Assembly: GCF_029962485.1 (NCBI RefSeq)
Contig: NZ_CP073637.1
Coordinates: 868,001-932,000, forward strand
DNA length: 64,000 bases
DNA from: Burkholderia cepacia
GTDB taxonomy: Bacteria; Pseudomonadota; Gammaproteobacteria; Burkholderiales; Burkholderiaceae
Direction: 5' to 3'
Made by a program: the position numbers and the translations under genes. The first letter of the stretch is position 1. Each line of letters starts with the position of its first letter. Under the pieces are notes generated by a model. The model was not told the origin of the DNA. It made no database searches and worked only from the letters and a program-made list of their open reading frames with translations. Below, one piece after another: positions 13,539 through 23,442 of the stretch.

Positions 13539-15137
13539 TCAGTCGCGCACCGACGCGCGGCCGAGCAGCAGGAACAGCAGTCCCGAGGCACCGAGCGACA
13601 GCGCGACGAGCAGCGCCGCATACGGTGCCGCGGCCGCGAACGCGAGCGTTGCCGTATCGCTCCACACCTGCGTCGCGAGCGTGCGCGTGCCGATCGGCGA
13701 CAGCAGTAGCGTCGTGTTGAGTTCCGTCACGACCGAGATGAACACCATCGTCGCGGCCGCGCCGAGGCCGGGCGCCGCAAGCGGCAGCACCACACGCGTG
13801 AGTGTCGCGCGCCAGCCGAGGCCGAGCGAGCGTGCGGTTTCCTCGAGCCGGACCTGCACGTGCGACAGCGCCGCGCGTACGCTGACGACCGCGAGCGGCA
13901 GGAACAGGATCGCGTACGCGGCGACGAGCGCCGGCGCGCTCTGGTAGAGCGGCTGCAGCAGCCGTACCGTGATCGATACGATCGCGAGCGCGACGACGAT
14001 GCCCGGCACGCCCTGCACGGTCATCGCGGTGCGTTCGAGGAGTGTCGCGACGCGGCCCGGATGACGGACCAGCAGGAATGCGAGCGGCAGCGCGAGCAGT
14101 GTCGTGACGGCCGCCGCCGCGAGACCGTAGCCGCTTGAAGCGAGTGCGGTCTGCCACAGCAGTTCGGGCGACACGTCGGCCGGCGTGACGGCGGCGGCAC
14201 CTTGCTGTGTGAGCCAATAGCCGATCATCGCGAGCGGCACGCCAAGCGTTGCGGCCGCGAGCGCGGTGAACGCGACGGCGACTGGGCCGCGCAGGGAGCC
14301 GAGCGGATAACGCATGGCGACGCGGCGTGCGGCGCGGTGCGTATGGCCGTAGCGCGCATGGCCGCGCGCGCGCGCTTCGATCGCGAGGCACAGCAGGCAC
14401 AGCGCGATCAGCACGCAGCCAAGCAGCGACGCGCCGCCGCCGTCGAACGCGGTGCGGTATTCCGCATAGATCTCGGTCGTGAACGTGCGAAAGCGCAGTA
14501 ACTGGAACGCGCCGAATTCGGACAGCACGCCGAGCGCGACGAGCAGCATCCCGCCGCACAGCGCAGGGCGCAACTGCGGCAGCACGACACGAAAGAACGT
14601 ATGCCACGGCGAGCAGCCGAGCGTGCGCGCGCTTTCTTCGAGTGCGGGGTCGAGCTCGCGCAACGCGGCGGCCACCGGCAGGTAGACGAGCGGGAAGTAC
14701 GCGGACGTCAGCACGATCAGCGCGCCGAGGAAATCCTGCAGATCGAGGCTCAGCGACACCCACGCATAGCTCGTGATGAACGGCGGCACCGCGAGCGGGG
14801 CGGCGGCGAGCGCGGTCCACAGCGGCCGCGCGGGCAGGTCGGTGCGCTCGATGAACCACGCGACCGCGGTGCCGAGCAGTGTGCACGCGAGCGTCGCGGC
14901 GAGCGTGATCGACAGCGTGTTGACGAGCAGTTCGCCGACGAGCGGACGCCACAGCAGCTCGATCGCATCGTCGACGCCGAAGGTGGCCGCGCGGTACAGC
15001 GTGAAGGCGAGCGGCAGCAGGATCGCGAGCGGCCCGCACGCGGCCGCCGCGACGAGCGCGCGCGACGGGCGCCGCCGCGTCGCGGTGCGCTCGCCGTCGC
15101 GCGCGGTGCGCGCCGTGCGGGACACGGCGTCGCTCAC
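13539..15137 (-). CDS. fbpB: Ferric iron ABC transporter, fused permease (FbpB-like)
   Basis: A 532-residue inner-membrane protein starting at GTG 15137, 2 nt after the binding-protein gene. It has about 12 membrane segments in two homologous halves, each with an EAA-type loop (ALEESARTLGCSPWHTFFRVVLPQL and RLEETARSLGLGWRATLTRVVLP). Such double-length permeases are typical of FbpB/SfuB ferric importers, where one chain forms the whole channel. The short gap implies translational coupling. The substrate is assigned from family and neighbours. Confidence 0.92.
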   Translation of the reverse strand: MSDAVSRTARTARDGERTATRRRPSRALVAAAACGPLAILLPLAFTLYRAATFGVDDAIELLWRPLVGELLVNTLSITLAATLACTLLGTAVAWFIERTDLPARPLWTALAAAPLAVPPFITSYAWVSLSLDLQDFLGALIVLTSAYFPLVYLPVAAALRELDPALEESARTLGCSPWHTFFRVVLPQLRPALCGGMLLVALGVLSEFGAFQLLRFRTFTTEIYAEYRTAFDGGGASLLGCVLIALCLLCLAIEARARGHARYGHTHRAARRVAMRYPLGSLRGPVAVAFTALAAATLGVPLAMIGYWLTQQGAAAVTPADVSPELLWQTALASSGYGLAAAAVTTLLALPLAFLLVRHPGRVATLLERTAMTVQGVPGIVVALAIVSITVRLLQPLYQSAPALVAAYAILFLPLAVVSVRAALSHVQVRLEETARSLGLGWRATLTRVVLPLAAPGLGAAATMVFISVVTELNTTLLLSPIGTRTLATQVWSDTATLAFAAAAPYAALLVALSLGASGLLFLLLGRASVRD

Positions 15138-15139
15138 GG

Positions 15140-16174
15140 TCAGAGCAGGCCGGCCTGGCGCAGCAGCTTGCCGGCCTGGCTGTCGTCGCCGAGCTGTTCG
15201 AACGTCAGCGCAGGCGGGCTCAGTTCGCTGAACGGCTTCAGGATCGGATCGGGCGCGACGCCCGGGTGCAGCGGATACTCGAAGCTGATGTGGCCGTTCG
15301 CCATCAGCTTCTGCGCGCGCTCGCTGACGAGATACGCGACGAACTTCTGCGCGTCGGCCTGGTGCTTCGACGCCTTCATCACCGCGGCGCCCGACACGTT
15401 CACGGCTGCGCCGACGTCATGGTTGCCGAAGTGGTGGATCGCGCTCTTCGTCGACTTGTCGCCGAGCTCCGCGTGCAGGCGGTCCCAGTAGTAGTTGTTG
15501 ATGATGCCGGTCAGCACGCCGCCGCGGTTGACGGCCGCGGTCACGCCTTCGTCGTCGTCGAAGATCTGCGCGTTGGCCTTCAGGCCCTTCAGCCATTGCA
15601 GCGTCGCGGCCTCGCCGTGCAGCGCGAGCACCGCGCTCACGAGCGGCAGGAAGTCCGCATCGCTCGGCGCGACGCCGACCTTGCCTTTCCATTCCGGCTT
15701 TGCGAGATCGAGCAGCGACGCGGGCAGTTGCTGCGGCTGGAGCTTCGCGGTGTTGTAGACGAGCACGTTCTCGCGCGCGAGCACGCCGACCCAGTTGCCG
15801 TCGGCCGGGTTGAAGCGCGCGGGCACCGCCTGCAGCGCGGCGCCGTCGGTCTTCGCGAGCAGGCCCTTGCGGTCGAGCAGCACGAGCTCCGGCGAGTTCT
15901 CGGTGAAGTACACGTCGGCCGGCGTGCGGTCGCCTTCCGCGACGATCTGCGCGGCGAGCGCGGGGCCTTCGCCCGAGCGCACCTTCACGGTGATGCCGCT
16001 CTGTGCTTCGAAGTCCTTGACGAGCTGGTTGACGACCTGCTCGTGCTGCGCGTTGTACAGCGTGAGCGTCGCGGCATGCGCGTGCGAGACGTGCAGCGCG
16101 CCGGTCAGCATGAGCGCGGCGGCAGCCGCGGAGATCAGGTGCCGCAGCGGGCGGCTAACGGGTGAAGTGTTCAT
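15140..16174 (-). CDS. fbpA: Ferric iron ABC transporter, periplasmic binding protein (FbpA-like)
   Basis: A 344-residue protein with a signal peptide (LRHLISAAAAALMLTGALHVSHAHA) before ATLTLYNAQHEQVVNQLVKDFEAQ, the opening seen in FbpA/FutA ferric-binding proteins. The region IINNYYWDRL contains the paired tyrosines (YY) that ligate Fe(III) in this family, and VYFTENSPELVLLD fits the N-terminal lobe. It would bind ferric iron in the periplasm and deliver it to the FbpB/FbpC permease-ATPase. It follows the DyP peroxidase gene after 75 bp that include a run of eight G. Confidence 0.92.
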   Translation of the reverse strand: MNTSPVSRPLRHLISAAAAALMLTGALHVSHAHAATLTLYNAQHEQVVNQLVKDFEAQSGITVKVRSGEGPALAAQIVAEGDRTPADVYFTENSPELVLLDRKGLLAKTDGAALQAVPARFNPADGNWVGVLARENVLVYNTAKLQPQQLPASLLDLAKPEWKGKVGVAPSDADFLPLVSAVLALHGEAATLQWLKGLKANAQIFDDDEGVTAAVNRGGVLTGIINNYYWDRLHAELGDKSTKSAIHHFGNHDVGAAVNVSGAAVMKASKHQADAQKFVAYLVSERAQKLMANGHISFEYPLHPGVAPDPILKPFSELSPPALTFEQLGDDSQAGKLLRQAGLL

Positions 16175-16249
16175 GTCGTCGTCGTGAGTTTCATCCGGAC
16201 GGGCCGGGAAAAAGGGGGGGGCGTTGCGTGTCGTTGCGTTGTCGTGCCG

Positions 16250-17557
16250 TTACGCTTCGAACAGCGCGGCGCCGATGTACGAACCGGGTTGCGCGCCCGG
16301 CGGACACGCGAAGATCGCGCTGCCGACGTGCGTGGTGAACTGGTTCATGATGTCCAGCTTCGCGAGCTTCTCGTTGATAGGAATGAAGCCACGGCGCGGG
16401 TCGCGCTGGTGCGCGACGAACATCAGCCCCGCGTCGTACTCGGTCTGCTGGCGCCACGGCGGCCAGCGCTCGATGTAGAAGTTCGCGCTGTCGTTGTACG
16501 AGTACGCGCGTCGCAGGATCTGCGCGCCGTTGTTCACCTGCGGCGAGGCGAGACGCGCATGCGCGTTGTCAGGGATCACCGAATTGCCGTCCTTGTCGAC
16601 CGCGTCGAGGTCGAGCGCCTCGAACTCCTGCTTGCCGCCGATCGGCGCGCCGCTGTACTTCTTGCGGCCGAACACCTGCTCCTGGAAACCGAGCTCGGTG
16701 TTGTCCCAGTGTTCGAGCGTGATGCGGATGCGGCGCACGACCGTGTAGGTGCCGCCGTTCATCCATGCCGGGCCTTCGTTGCCGGCCCACACGAATTCGT
16801 TCATCGCGGCCGGATCGTCGCGCGACGGGTTCATCGTGCCGTCCTTGAAGCCCATCAGGTTGCGCGGCGTCTCGCCCGGCTTGCCGGACGTGAAGCCGGC
16901 CTGGCCCCAGCGCATCTGCACGGCGTTGCCGCCGAGGCGCACGAGCTGACGCACCGCGTGGAACGCGACCTGCGCGTCGTTCGCGCACGCCTGGATGAAC
17001 AGGTCGCCGCCGGTCTTCTCCGGAATCAGCTGGTCGCCGTTGAAGCGCGGCAGGTCGACGAGTGCGGCGGGGCGCTGCTTCGCGAGGCCGTAGCGGTCTT
17101 TGCCCGCAACCGCGAACAGGCCGGGCCCGAAGCCGAACGTGATCGTCAGCCGCGACGCGCCGATGCCGAGCGCGTCGCCCGAATCGGCCGGCGCGGTGTC
17201 GTCACCACCGGTCGTCGGCAATGGCTGCGCGGTGTCGCCGCGCGTGAGGCGCGCGGCCGCGTCGGTCCAGGTCTTCAGCAGCGCGATCACGTCCGCGCGT
17301 TTGGTCGTGGCGAGGTCGAGCGCCGCGAAATACGCGTTGCGCTGCTGCGGCGTCGTGATGCCGCCCTGGTGCTTGCCGTAGAACGGCTCGATGTCGTCGT
17401 CGTGTGCGTGCGCGCCCGGTGCGGCCGCGGGCGCCACATCGGCCGCGCGGGCGGCCGGCATCGTGCCCGTCGCGAGGCCCGCGGCCACCGCGGCGCCGCC
17501 GGCCTTCAGAAAGCCGCGGCGCGCGGGGCGCGACGGCGGGTTCAGATCGTCTGCCAT
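16250..17557 (-). CDS. efeB: Tat-exported DyP-type heme peroxidase (EfeB/YcdB-like deferrochelatase)
   Basis: A 435-residue protein. ATG 17557 gives an N-terminus PSRPARRGFLKAGGAAVAAG, a twin-arginine signal. The mature part has GFKDGTMNP, the conserved GxxDG motif of dye-decolourising peroxidases, and a C-terminal half rich in family motifs (YTVVRRIRITLEHWDNTELGFQEQ). E. coli EfeB works with EfeU/EfeO in iron uptake and has been reported to free iron from heme. Here no efeU or efeO is present; the gene lies in an operon with FbpABC. It may oxidise Fe(II) for the ferric importer or release heme iron; either is an inference. Confidence 0.92.
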   Translation of the reverse strand: MADDLNPPSRPARRGFLKAGGAAVAAGLATGTMPAARAADVAPAAAPGAHAHDDDIEPFYGKHQGGITTPQQRNAYFAALDLATTKRADVIALLKTWTDAAARLTRGDTAQPLPTTGGDDTAPADSGDALGIGASRLTITFGFGPGLFAVAGKDRYGLAKQRPAALVDLPRFNGDQLIPEKTGGDLFIQACANDAQVAFHAVRQLVRLGGNAVQMRWGQAGFTSGKPGETPRNLMGFKDGTMNPSRDDPAAMNEFVWAGNEGPAWMNGGTYTVVRRIRITLEHWDNTELGFQEQVFGRKKYSGAPIGGKQEFEALDLDAVDKDGNSVIPDNAHARLASPQVNNGAQILRRAYSYNDSANFYIERWPPWRQQTEYDAGLMFVAHQRDPRRGFIPINEKLAKLDIMNQFTTHVGSAIFACPPGAQPGSYIGAALFEA

Positions 17558-17568
17558 GGTCGGCTCCG

Positions 17569-18702
17569 TTACTTCGCGAGCATCAGCGTGTTGACGTCGT
17601 CCTGGACGTAATAGAAGCCGTCGCCGGCCGGCGTCATCGCGATCCCGAACAGGTCGCCGTTGCCGGGCGGCGATTGCGCCTTGTCGGTGTCGATCCAGCG
17701 CGCATAGAGCTGCTTGCCGGCGACCGGATCGATCTCGACGACCTGGCCGTTCAGCGCGTTGGTCGCGAGCAGATGGCCGTTCGGCGCGGTCGCGAGCGCG
17801 AGCGGGCGGCGCAGGAAGCCGTCGGCCGTGACCTGGCGGCCGACGCCCGCGCTCGTGTCGCGCGTGAGCGGATCGTCGATCTCGACGACGCGGTTGCCGA
17901 TCGCATCCGATACGTACAGCTTCTTCTGGTCGCCCGACAGCGCGAGGCCGGTCGGGCCGACCAGGAACACGCCCTTGTCGGCCTGCGCGCCGAGGCCGCT
18001 CGCGACGACCGTTTCCTGCTTGATGACGGGCGGCTTGCCGGCCGGCACGTCGAGGTCGAGACGCAGCACGGTCGCCTGCTTGTAGACGGGCGGATTGCCG
18101 TCCGCGCCGCCGACACCGAAGCCGGCCATGCTGACGAACAGCGTCGCGCTGTCGCCGCGGTCGACCACGGCCATGTTGCCCCACGGGTCGTTGATGTTCG
18201 CGCTCGACCACGTCGATGCGATCTTGCCTTGCGGATCGAGCACGATCAGGCAGCCGGCGCCCTTGGTCGACGTCGTGCCGTCGTTGCTCGGCGTGCTGCC
18301 GACGATCACCCAGCCCGACTTCAGCATCGTCATCGCGGTCGACAGGCCGACACCGCCCGGGCACGCCTTCAGGTCGCGCGGGATCGTCGCGAACAGGCTC
18401 ATCTGCTTGGTCGACGGCCGGTAGTTGACGATCGTGCTGCCGGTGCCCTGCAGGTTCGCCGCGTTGTTGAAATTGTCGACGAGCACGTCGCCTGCCTGGA
18501 TCGCGCCGGCCGACACCGGCGCGACCGCGATCGCGTACGGGTTCTGGTCGCCGTTGTCGGGCACCGTGTTGACGAGCAGCGTATGGCGATGCAGCGTCTC
18601 GAGGAAGCCTTGCGGCTCGGCGAACGCGCCGGCGGCGGCCGTCAGCGCGGCGGCGGCCAGCGCGCCCGTCGCGAGGCGGCGAAGCGGGGCGGATTGAATC
18701 AT
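17569..18702 (-). CDS. Exported NHL/SMP-30-like beta-propeller protein
   Basis: A 377-residue protein with AGGAG 8 nt before ATG 18702. A signal peptide (LATGALAAAALTAAAGAFA) is followed by repeated blades such as LFVSMAGFGVGG, GPTGLALSGDQKKLYVSDAIGNRVVEID and PLALATAPNGHLLATNALNGQVVEID, typical of six-bladed propellers. No catalytic function can be assigned. It lies between the porin and the DyP peroxidase (11-bp gap), so it is likely a periplasmic partner in the same iron-acquisition pathway, perhaps a scaffold or substrate-binding protein. Confidence 0.82.
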   Translation of the reverse strand: MIQSAPLRRLATGALAAAALTAAAGAFAEPQGFLETLHRHTLLVNTVPDNGDQNPYAIAVAPVSAGAIQAGDVLVDNFNNAANLQGTGSTIVNYRPSTKQMSLFATIPRDLKACPGGVGLSTAMTMLKSGWVIVGSTPSNDGTTSTKGAGCLIVLDPQGKIASTWSSANINDPWGNMAVVDRGDSATLFVSMAGFGVGGADGNPPVYKQATVLRLDLDVPAGKPPVIKQETVVASGLGAQADKGVFLVGPTGLALSGDQKKLYVSDAIGNRVVEIDDPLTRDTSAGVGRQVTADGFLRRPLALATAPNGHLLATNALNGQVVEIDPVAGKQLYARWIDTDKAQSPPGNGDLFGIAMTPAGDGFYYVQDDVNTLMLAK

Positions 18703-18779
18703 CGGGATCTCCTGGGGAGCGCGCCGCGCCGGCGGCGCGCGAAAACGGGTGGCGTGGGCGGGTAGCGCGTGCGCGGTGC

Positions 18780-20246
18780 TCAGAACGTGATCGTCGTGCG
18801 CGCGCCGAGCACGAACGTGTTGCGCAGCGGCTGGGTTGCATCGCTCGGGTTCTGGCCTGCGCCGGCGTTGAACGTGTACTGCGCATCGGCCGCGATGACC
18901 CACCACGGGTTGATCTGGTACTGGTAGGTCGCCTCGACGGTCGTCTCGCGGGTGCGTACGCCGTACGGGCCGGCCGCGAACGTCCGCGCGGCCTGGTCGA
19001 GGTCGGTCACGTGGCTGCCGACCTGGATGTACGTGACGGCGAGGCCGACGCTGTCGTTGTCGCGGCCTTCGAACGGCGCCTTCAGCACGATGCCCGCGTT
19101 GGCCGCGAAGCTCACGAGGTTGCGGTCGCCCGGCGCGCCCATCACGCGTGCGAACACGCCGAGGCTCCTCGGGCCGGTCGGGTCGGGGCGCCAGATCATC
19201 TGGTCGGCCACCGCGTAGAAGCTGTAGTCGCCGTGATGCTGCTGCGCGTTGCCATTCGACGCCGGATCGGCGAGCGACAGCCCGTCGGTGCCGGTGCTCT
19301 GGTCCGCGAAGCGGCCGTTGTGATACCAGACGCCGATCTTGTAGGTGCCCGGCAGCCCGTTCGAGTGCCCGGTATCCATTTCGCCGTCGGACGGCTGGTT
19401 CAGCGCGTATTGCAGCTCGCCGATATAGAGCGTGCCGTTGTGCAGGTTGAAGTTCGTGCCGCTCAGGTTGCTCGGGTTGTTGCCGAGCGGATCGCCGTCG
19501 AGCACGCCCGCGAGCGCGGTGAGCTTCGGCGTGATCTGCGCCCGTACGCGCACGCCGAGGCCGGCGAGCGGATAGGCGGGGCCGCCGTTCGGCAGATCGT
19601 ACGACGGCAGCGCGGGCCAGCCGAACATCGTGTTGACGAACGTGTTCGCATACGTGCTGACCATGAATTCCTGGTCCAGGCTCTGCTGGCCGATCTTCAC
19701 GTCGACGCGCTTGTCGAGGAACGACTGCTGGTACCAGAGCTCCCACAGACGCGTCGTGTCCTGCGCCTCGATGCCGCTCGCGGTGTTGAGCGTGCCGAGG
19801 TTGCGCGCGCTCAGGTTGGTGCCGTGGATCTGCAGCGCGCTGACGTTGAACGTGCCGCCGGCCAAGCCGATCGCCTTCTGCGTGTCGACCGTCAACGTGG
19901 CCGTCGTCAGTCCGTCGTAGGCGCCGCCGCGGTTCAGGCCGCCGCGCAGGTTCGCGAGGTATTCGCTGGTTTCGGTGATCTGCAGCGTCGCGCCGTACTT
20001 GCCGAGCCACGGGCGGATGCCGCCCATGTCGCCGAGCAGGCTCTGGCGCGTCCAGATGCCGGTCCACATGTCGGTCGGCTTCGCCTGGATCGTGAGGTCG
20101 GCCTCGGGCGCTTCGGGCTGCGCGTCGACCGGCGTGGCGGCGAACGCAGCGCCGCTCGCGAACGACGCGCATGCGAGGACGGCCGCACAGGCGGCGGGGC
20201 GCATCCGGGCGCGGACGCGGTCTCCATGGAACGACGCAACCTTCAT
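18780..20246 (-). CDS. OprB-family outer-membrane porin
   Basis: A 488-residue protein with a signal peptide (ending AAFA) and the OprB pattern: GDMGGIRPWLGKYGATLQITETSEYLANLRGG near the start, long alternating beta strands, and a C-terminal Phe (TTITF) recognised by the Bam machine. OprB porins normally pass sugars, but this one heads a Fur-controlled operon with FbpABC and EfeB genes, so it may admit an iron source such as ferric citrate. The region after the signal peptide (PVDAQPEAPEADLTIQAKP) is an unstructured linker. Confidence 0.88.
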   Translation of the reverse strand: MKVASFHGDRVRARMRPAACAAVLACASFASGAAFAATPVDAQPEAPEADLTIQAKPTDMWTGIWTRQSLLGDMGGIRPWLGKYGATLQITETSEYLANLRGGLNRGGAYDGLTTATLTVDTQKAIGLAGGTFNVSALQIHGTNLSARNLGTLNTASGIEAQDTTRLWELWYQQSFLDKRVDVKIGQQSLDQEFMVSTYANTFVNTMFGWPALPSYDLPNGGPAYPLAGLGVRVRAQITPKLTALAGVLDGDPLGNNPSNLSGTNFNLHNGTLYIGELQYALNQPSDGEMDTGHSNGLPGTYKIGVWYHNGRFADQSTGTDGLSLADPASNGNAQQHHGDYSFYAVADQMIWRPDPTGPRSLGVFARVMGAPGDRNLVSFAANAGIVLKAPFEGRDNDSVGLAVTYIQVGSHVTDLDQAARTFAAGPYGVRTRETTVEATYQYQINPWWVIAADAQYTFNAGAGQNPSDATQPLRNTFVLGARTTITF

Positions 20247-20349
20247 ATCAAATCCCTGGTTCTAATTGGTTTGGAGTCCTGCTTGTCGGTCGCTGTCCCG
20301 ACGCTCGGCACCGATCGGCCAGGGCATGAAGAAGAGCGCAACGCGGCGC

Positions 20350-20378
20350 ATCGTAGGAGTCTCGAATGGGAATGTCAA
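20350..20378 (-). promoter_or_regulatory. Promoter of the iron operon
   Basis: Read on the minus strand: -35 TTGACA (20378-20373), 17-bp spacer, -10 TACGAT (20355-20350). This is a near-ideal sigma-70 promoter about 100 bp upstream of the porin start codon. Confidence 0.75.
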
Positions 20379-20379
20379 T

Positions 20380-20398
20380 GTAAACGAGAATGATTCGC
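20380..20398 (-). promoter_or_regulatory. Fur box upstream of the iron operon
   Basis: On the minus strand the site reads GCGAATCATTCTCGTTTAC and matches about 14 of 19 positions of the Fur consensus GATAATGATTCTCATTATC. It abuts the -35 hexamer, so Fe-Fur would block polymerase and the operon should be induced by iron starvation. Confidence 0.8.
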
Positions 20399-20774
20399 AT
20401 CTAAATTACTGAATGTAATGGGAGGGCTTACGGACGGGGCCCGGCGGGTGTTTTCATGGAATAAAAACGTAAATATCTGTGTAATGAAAATGAATGATTC
20501 GACGCGGAGCGATGGGTCGCCGGGCAGGGTGAGCGGCCGCGCTGCGGCGGACGGAATCGGCGCCTGCGCGGGCTTTTCGACGCGATGTCGCCGGTTGCAG
20601 GAACTCCGTGCTTACCCGGTGTCCAAACGGGGCTGGATGCGATTCGCAGGTCGCGCGGGCCTGCCTGTCAGGCCGGGCGGCGTGGGTCAGGGTTTTGTTT
20701 TGAAAGGGTTTTTTGTGATTTTCGGGTGTTTTTCCTGCTGCCGGGCCACGTTGAAAATTCGTCCGGCTCCCCTT
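20399..20774. other. Intergenic region between the iron operon and groES, no gene seen
   Basis: Open frames here (for example from 20418) have no ribosome-binding site, no recognisable family and run into the groE promoter. The only supported elements of the whole 20247-20903 gap are the Fur-box promoter on its left side and the groE promoter on its right side. Confidence 0.6.
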
Positions 20775-20804
20775 CTTGAATTTGTCAAAACCCGTCCATA
20801 TAAT
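20775..20804 (+). promoter_or_regulatory. groESL promoter, sigma-70 and sigma-32-like
   Basis: -35 TTGAAT (20776-20781), 17-bp spacer, -10 TATAAT (20799-20804). The same DNA also reads CTTGAA then, after 15 nt, CCATAT, which matches the heat-shock sigma-32 pattern (CTTGAA / CCCCATNT). Both housekeeping and heat-shock transcription can thus start from one site. Confidence 0.8.
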
Positions 20805-20830
20805 TAGCACTCGCTGCACGAGAGTGCTAA
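20804..20830 (+). promoter_or_regulatory. CIRCE operator (HrcA binding site) of groESL
   Basis: Perfect TTAGCACTC-N9-GAGTGCTAA inverted repeat, starting at the last base of the -10 box. It predicts repression by HrcA, relieved by heat or unfolded protein through GroEL titration. Confidence 0.96.
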
Positions 20831-20903
20831 CAATTCTCTGCCGGGCGATCCGCCGGGCAGATTCCCTAAGCGTTCTTCAATCTCAGTCAAGAGAGGAGTG
20901 AAT

Positions 20904-21197
20904 ATGAACCTTCGTCCTTTGCACGATCGCGTGATCGTCAAGCGCCTGGATCAGGAAACCAAGACCGCCTCGGGCATCGTGATCCCCGAAGCCGCTGCTG
21001 AAAAGCCGGATCAAGGCGAGATCCTCGCGGTCGGCCCGGGCAAGCGTGACGACAAGGGTGCACCGATCGCGCTCGACGTGAAGGTCGGCGATCGCGTCCT
21101 GTTCGGCAAGTACGCAGGCCAGACCGTCAAGGTCGACGGCCAGGAACTGCTGGTCATGCGCGAAGAAGACATCATGGCCGTGGTCAACGCTAACTAA
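20904..21197 (+). CDS. groES: Co-chaperonin GroES (Cpn10)
   Basis: A 97-residue protein; ATG 20904 has GAGAGGAG 6 nt upstream, and the GTG 6 bp earlier is not needed. Full-length Cpn10 with the start [18 protein letters not shown], the mobile loop [18 protein letters not shown], and the conserved end [13 protein letters not shown]. It caps the GroEL ring to enclose substrate proteins for ATP-driven folding in the cytoplasm. It forms an operon with groEL 46 bp downstream. Given the CIRCE operator this is the heat-inducible copy; Burkholderia often have further groE copies elsewhere. Confidence 0.99.
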   Translation: MNLRPLHDRVIVKRLDQETKTASGIVIPEAAAEKPDQGEILAVGPGKRDDKGAPIALDVKVGDRVLFGKYAGQTVKVDGQELLVMREEDIMAVVNAN

Positions 21198-21240
21198 GCG
21201 TCCACCGACGGTACATATTCCCAAGAATTCAAGGAGTTAG

Positions 21241-22884
<1,644 letters not shown>

Positions 22885-22940
22885 TCGACTTCGGTCGATG
22901 GTGTCCGGAGCGCGCAGCGATGCGCGTTCCAGCCAAAAGA

Positions 22941-22970
22941 AAAGACCCGCAGCGATGCGGGTCTTTTTTT
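22941..22970 (+). terminator. Rho-independent terminator of groESL
   Basis: Stem AAAGACCCGC (22941-22950), loop AGCGAT, stem GCGGGTCTTT (22957-22966), then a run of T. Since the stem contains A-rich and T-rich ends on both sides it may also stop transcription arriving from the minus-strand gene at 22989. Confidence 0.93.
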
Positions 22971-22988
22971 ATGCGTGCGCGATCGGAA

Positions 22989-23438
22989 TCAGAAGCCCGG
23001 CAGGTAGCACGAAGCGTCGTCGTCTTCATCGTGAAGACCGTAACTGCACGCGAATGGATCGTGCCAGCCGTTGTGGCGGCCGTTGTAGAGATAGGCCGTA
23101 GCGCCGTTCGATGCCCACGTCAGTGACGCGGTGCCGCTGGAATAAACGCGCCACCTCGCCGAACTGCCGTCCGGGAACGATACGGTGCCGCTCGAATTGC
23201 AGGGCGAGTAGTAATCTTCGGCAACAAACTTGCCGTCAATCGGCGCCGCTCTGGAAAAGAATCGCTTCAACTGGTCGACGGTTGGCGTGAAGTGCCTGCA
23301 TGCGTCCCTGGTCAGTGGATCGTCCGGGGCTGACGTCTGGCCGGATTGCTCGACTATCACGGTGCTTACCCCTCGGGCCTGGCTGATCGCGATCGGGGCG
23401 CACAACGCAACGGCGAAGACACATCTCGCTAGACCCAT
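22989..23438 (-). CDS. Exported small protein, putative immunity protein for the adjacent amidase
   Basis: A 149-residue protein with a signal peptide (MGLARCVFAVALCAPIAISQARG), so periplasmic. The mature part has four Cys (DACRHF, SPCNSS, FACSYG, SCYLPGF) that could make two disulfides. I do not recognise a family. It begins 4 nt after the stop of the peptidoglycan amidase gene, the usual position of the immunity partner of a type VI effector, and its periplasmic location fits protection of the cell wall. This role is inferred from position and export only. Confidence 0.7.
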   Translation of the reverse strand: MGLARCVFAVALCAPIAISQARGVSTVIVEQSGQTSAPDDPLTRDACRHFTPTVDQLKRFFSRAAPIDGKFVAEDYYSPCNSSGTVSFPDGSSARWRVYSSGTASLTWASNGATAYLYNGRHNGWHDPFACSYGLHDEDDDASCYLPGF

Positions 23439-23442
23439 GGCG

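Noticed and set aside
20418..20807. 129-residue open frame upstream of groES
   Set aside because: No start signal, no recognisable domain, and it overlaps the groE promoter.
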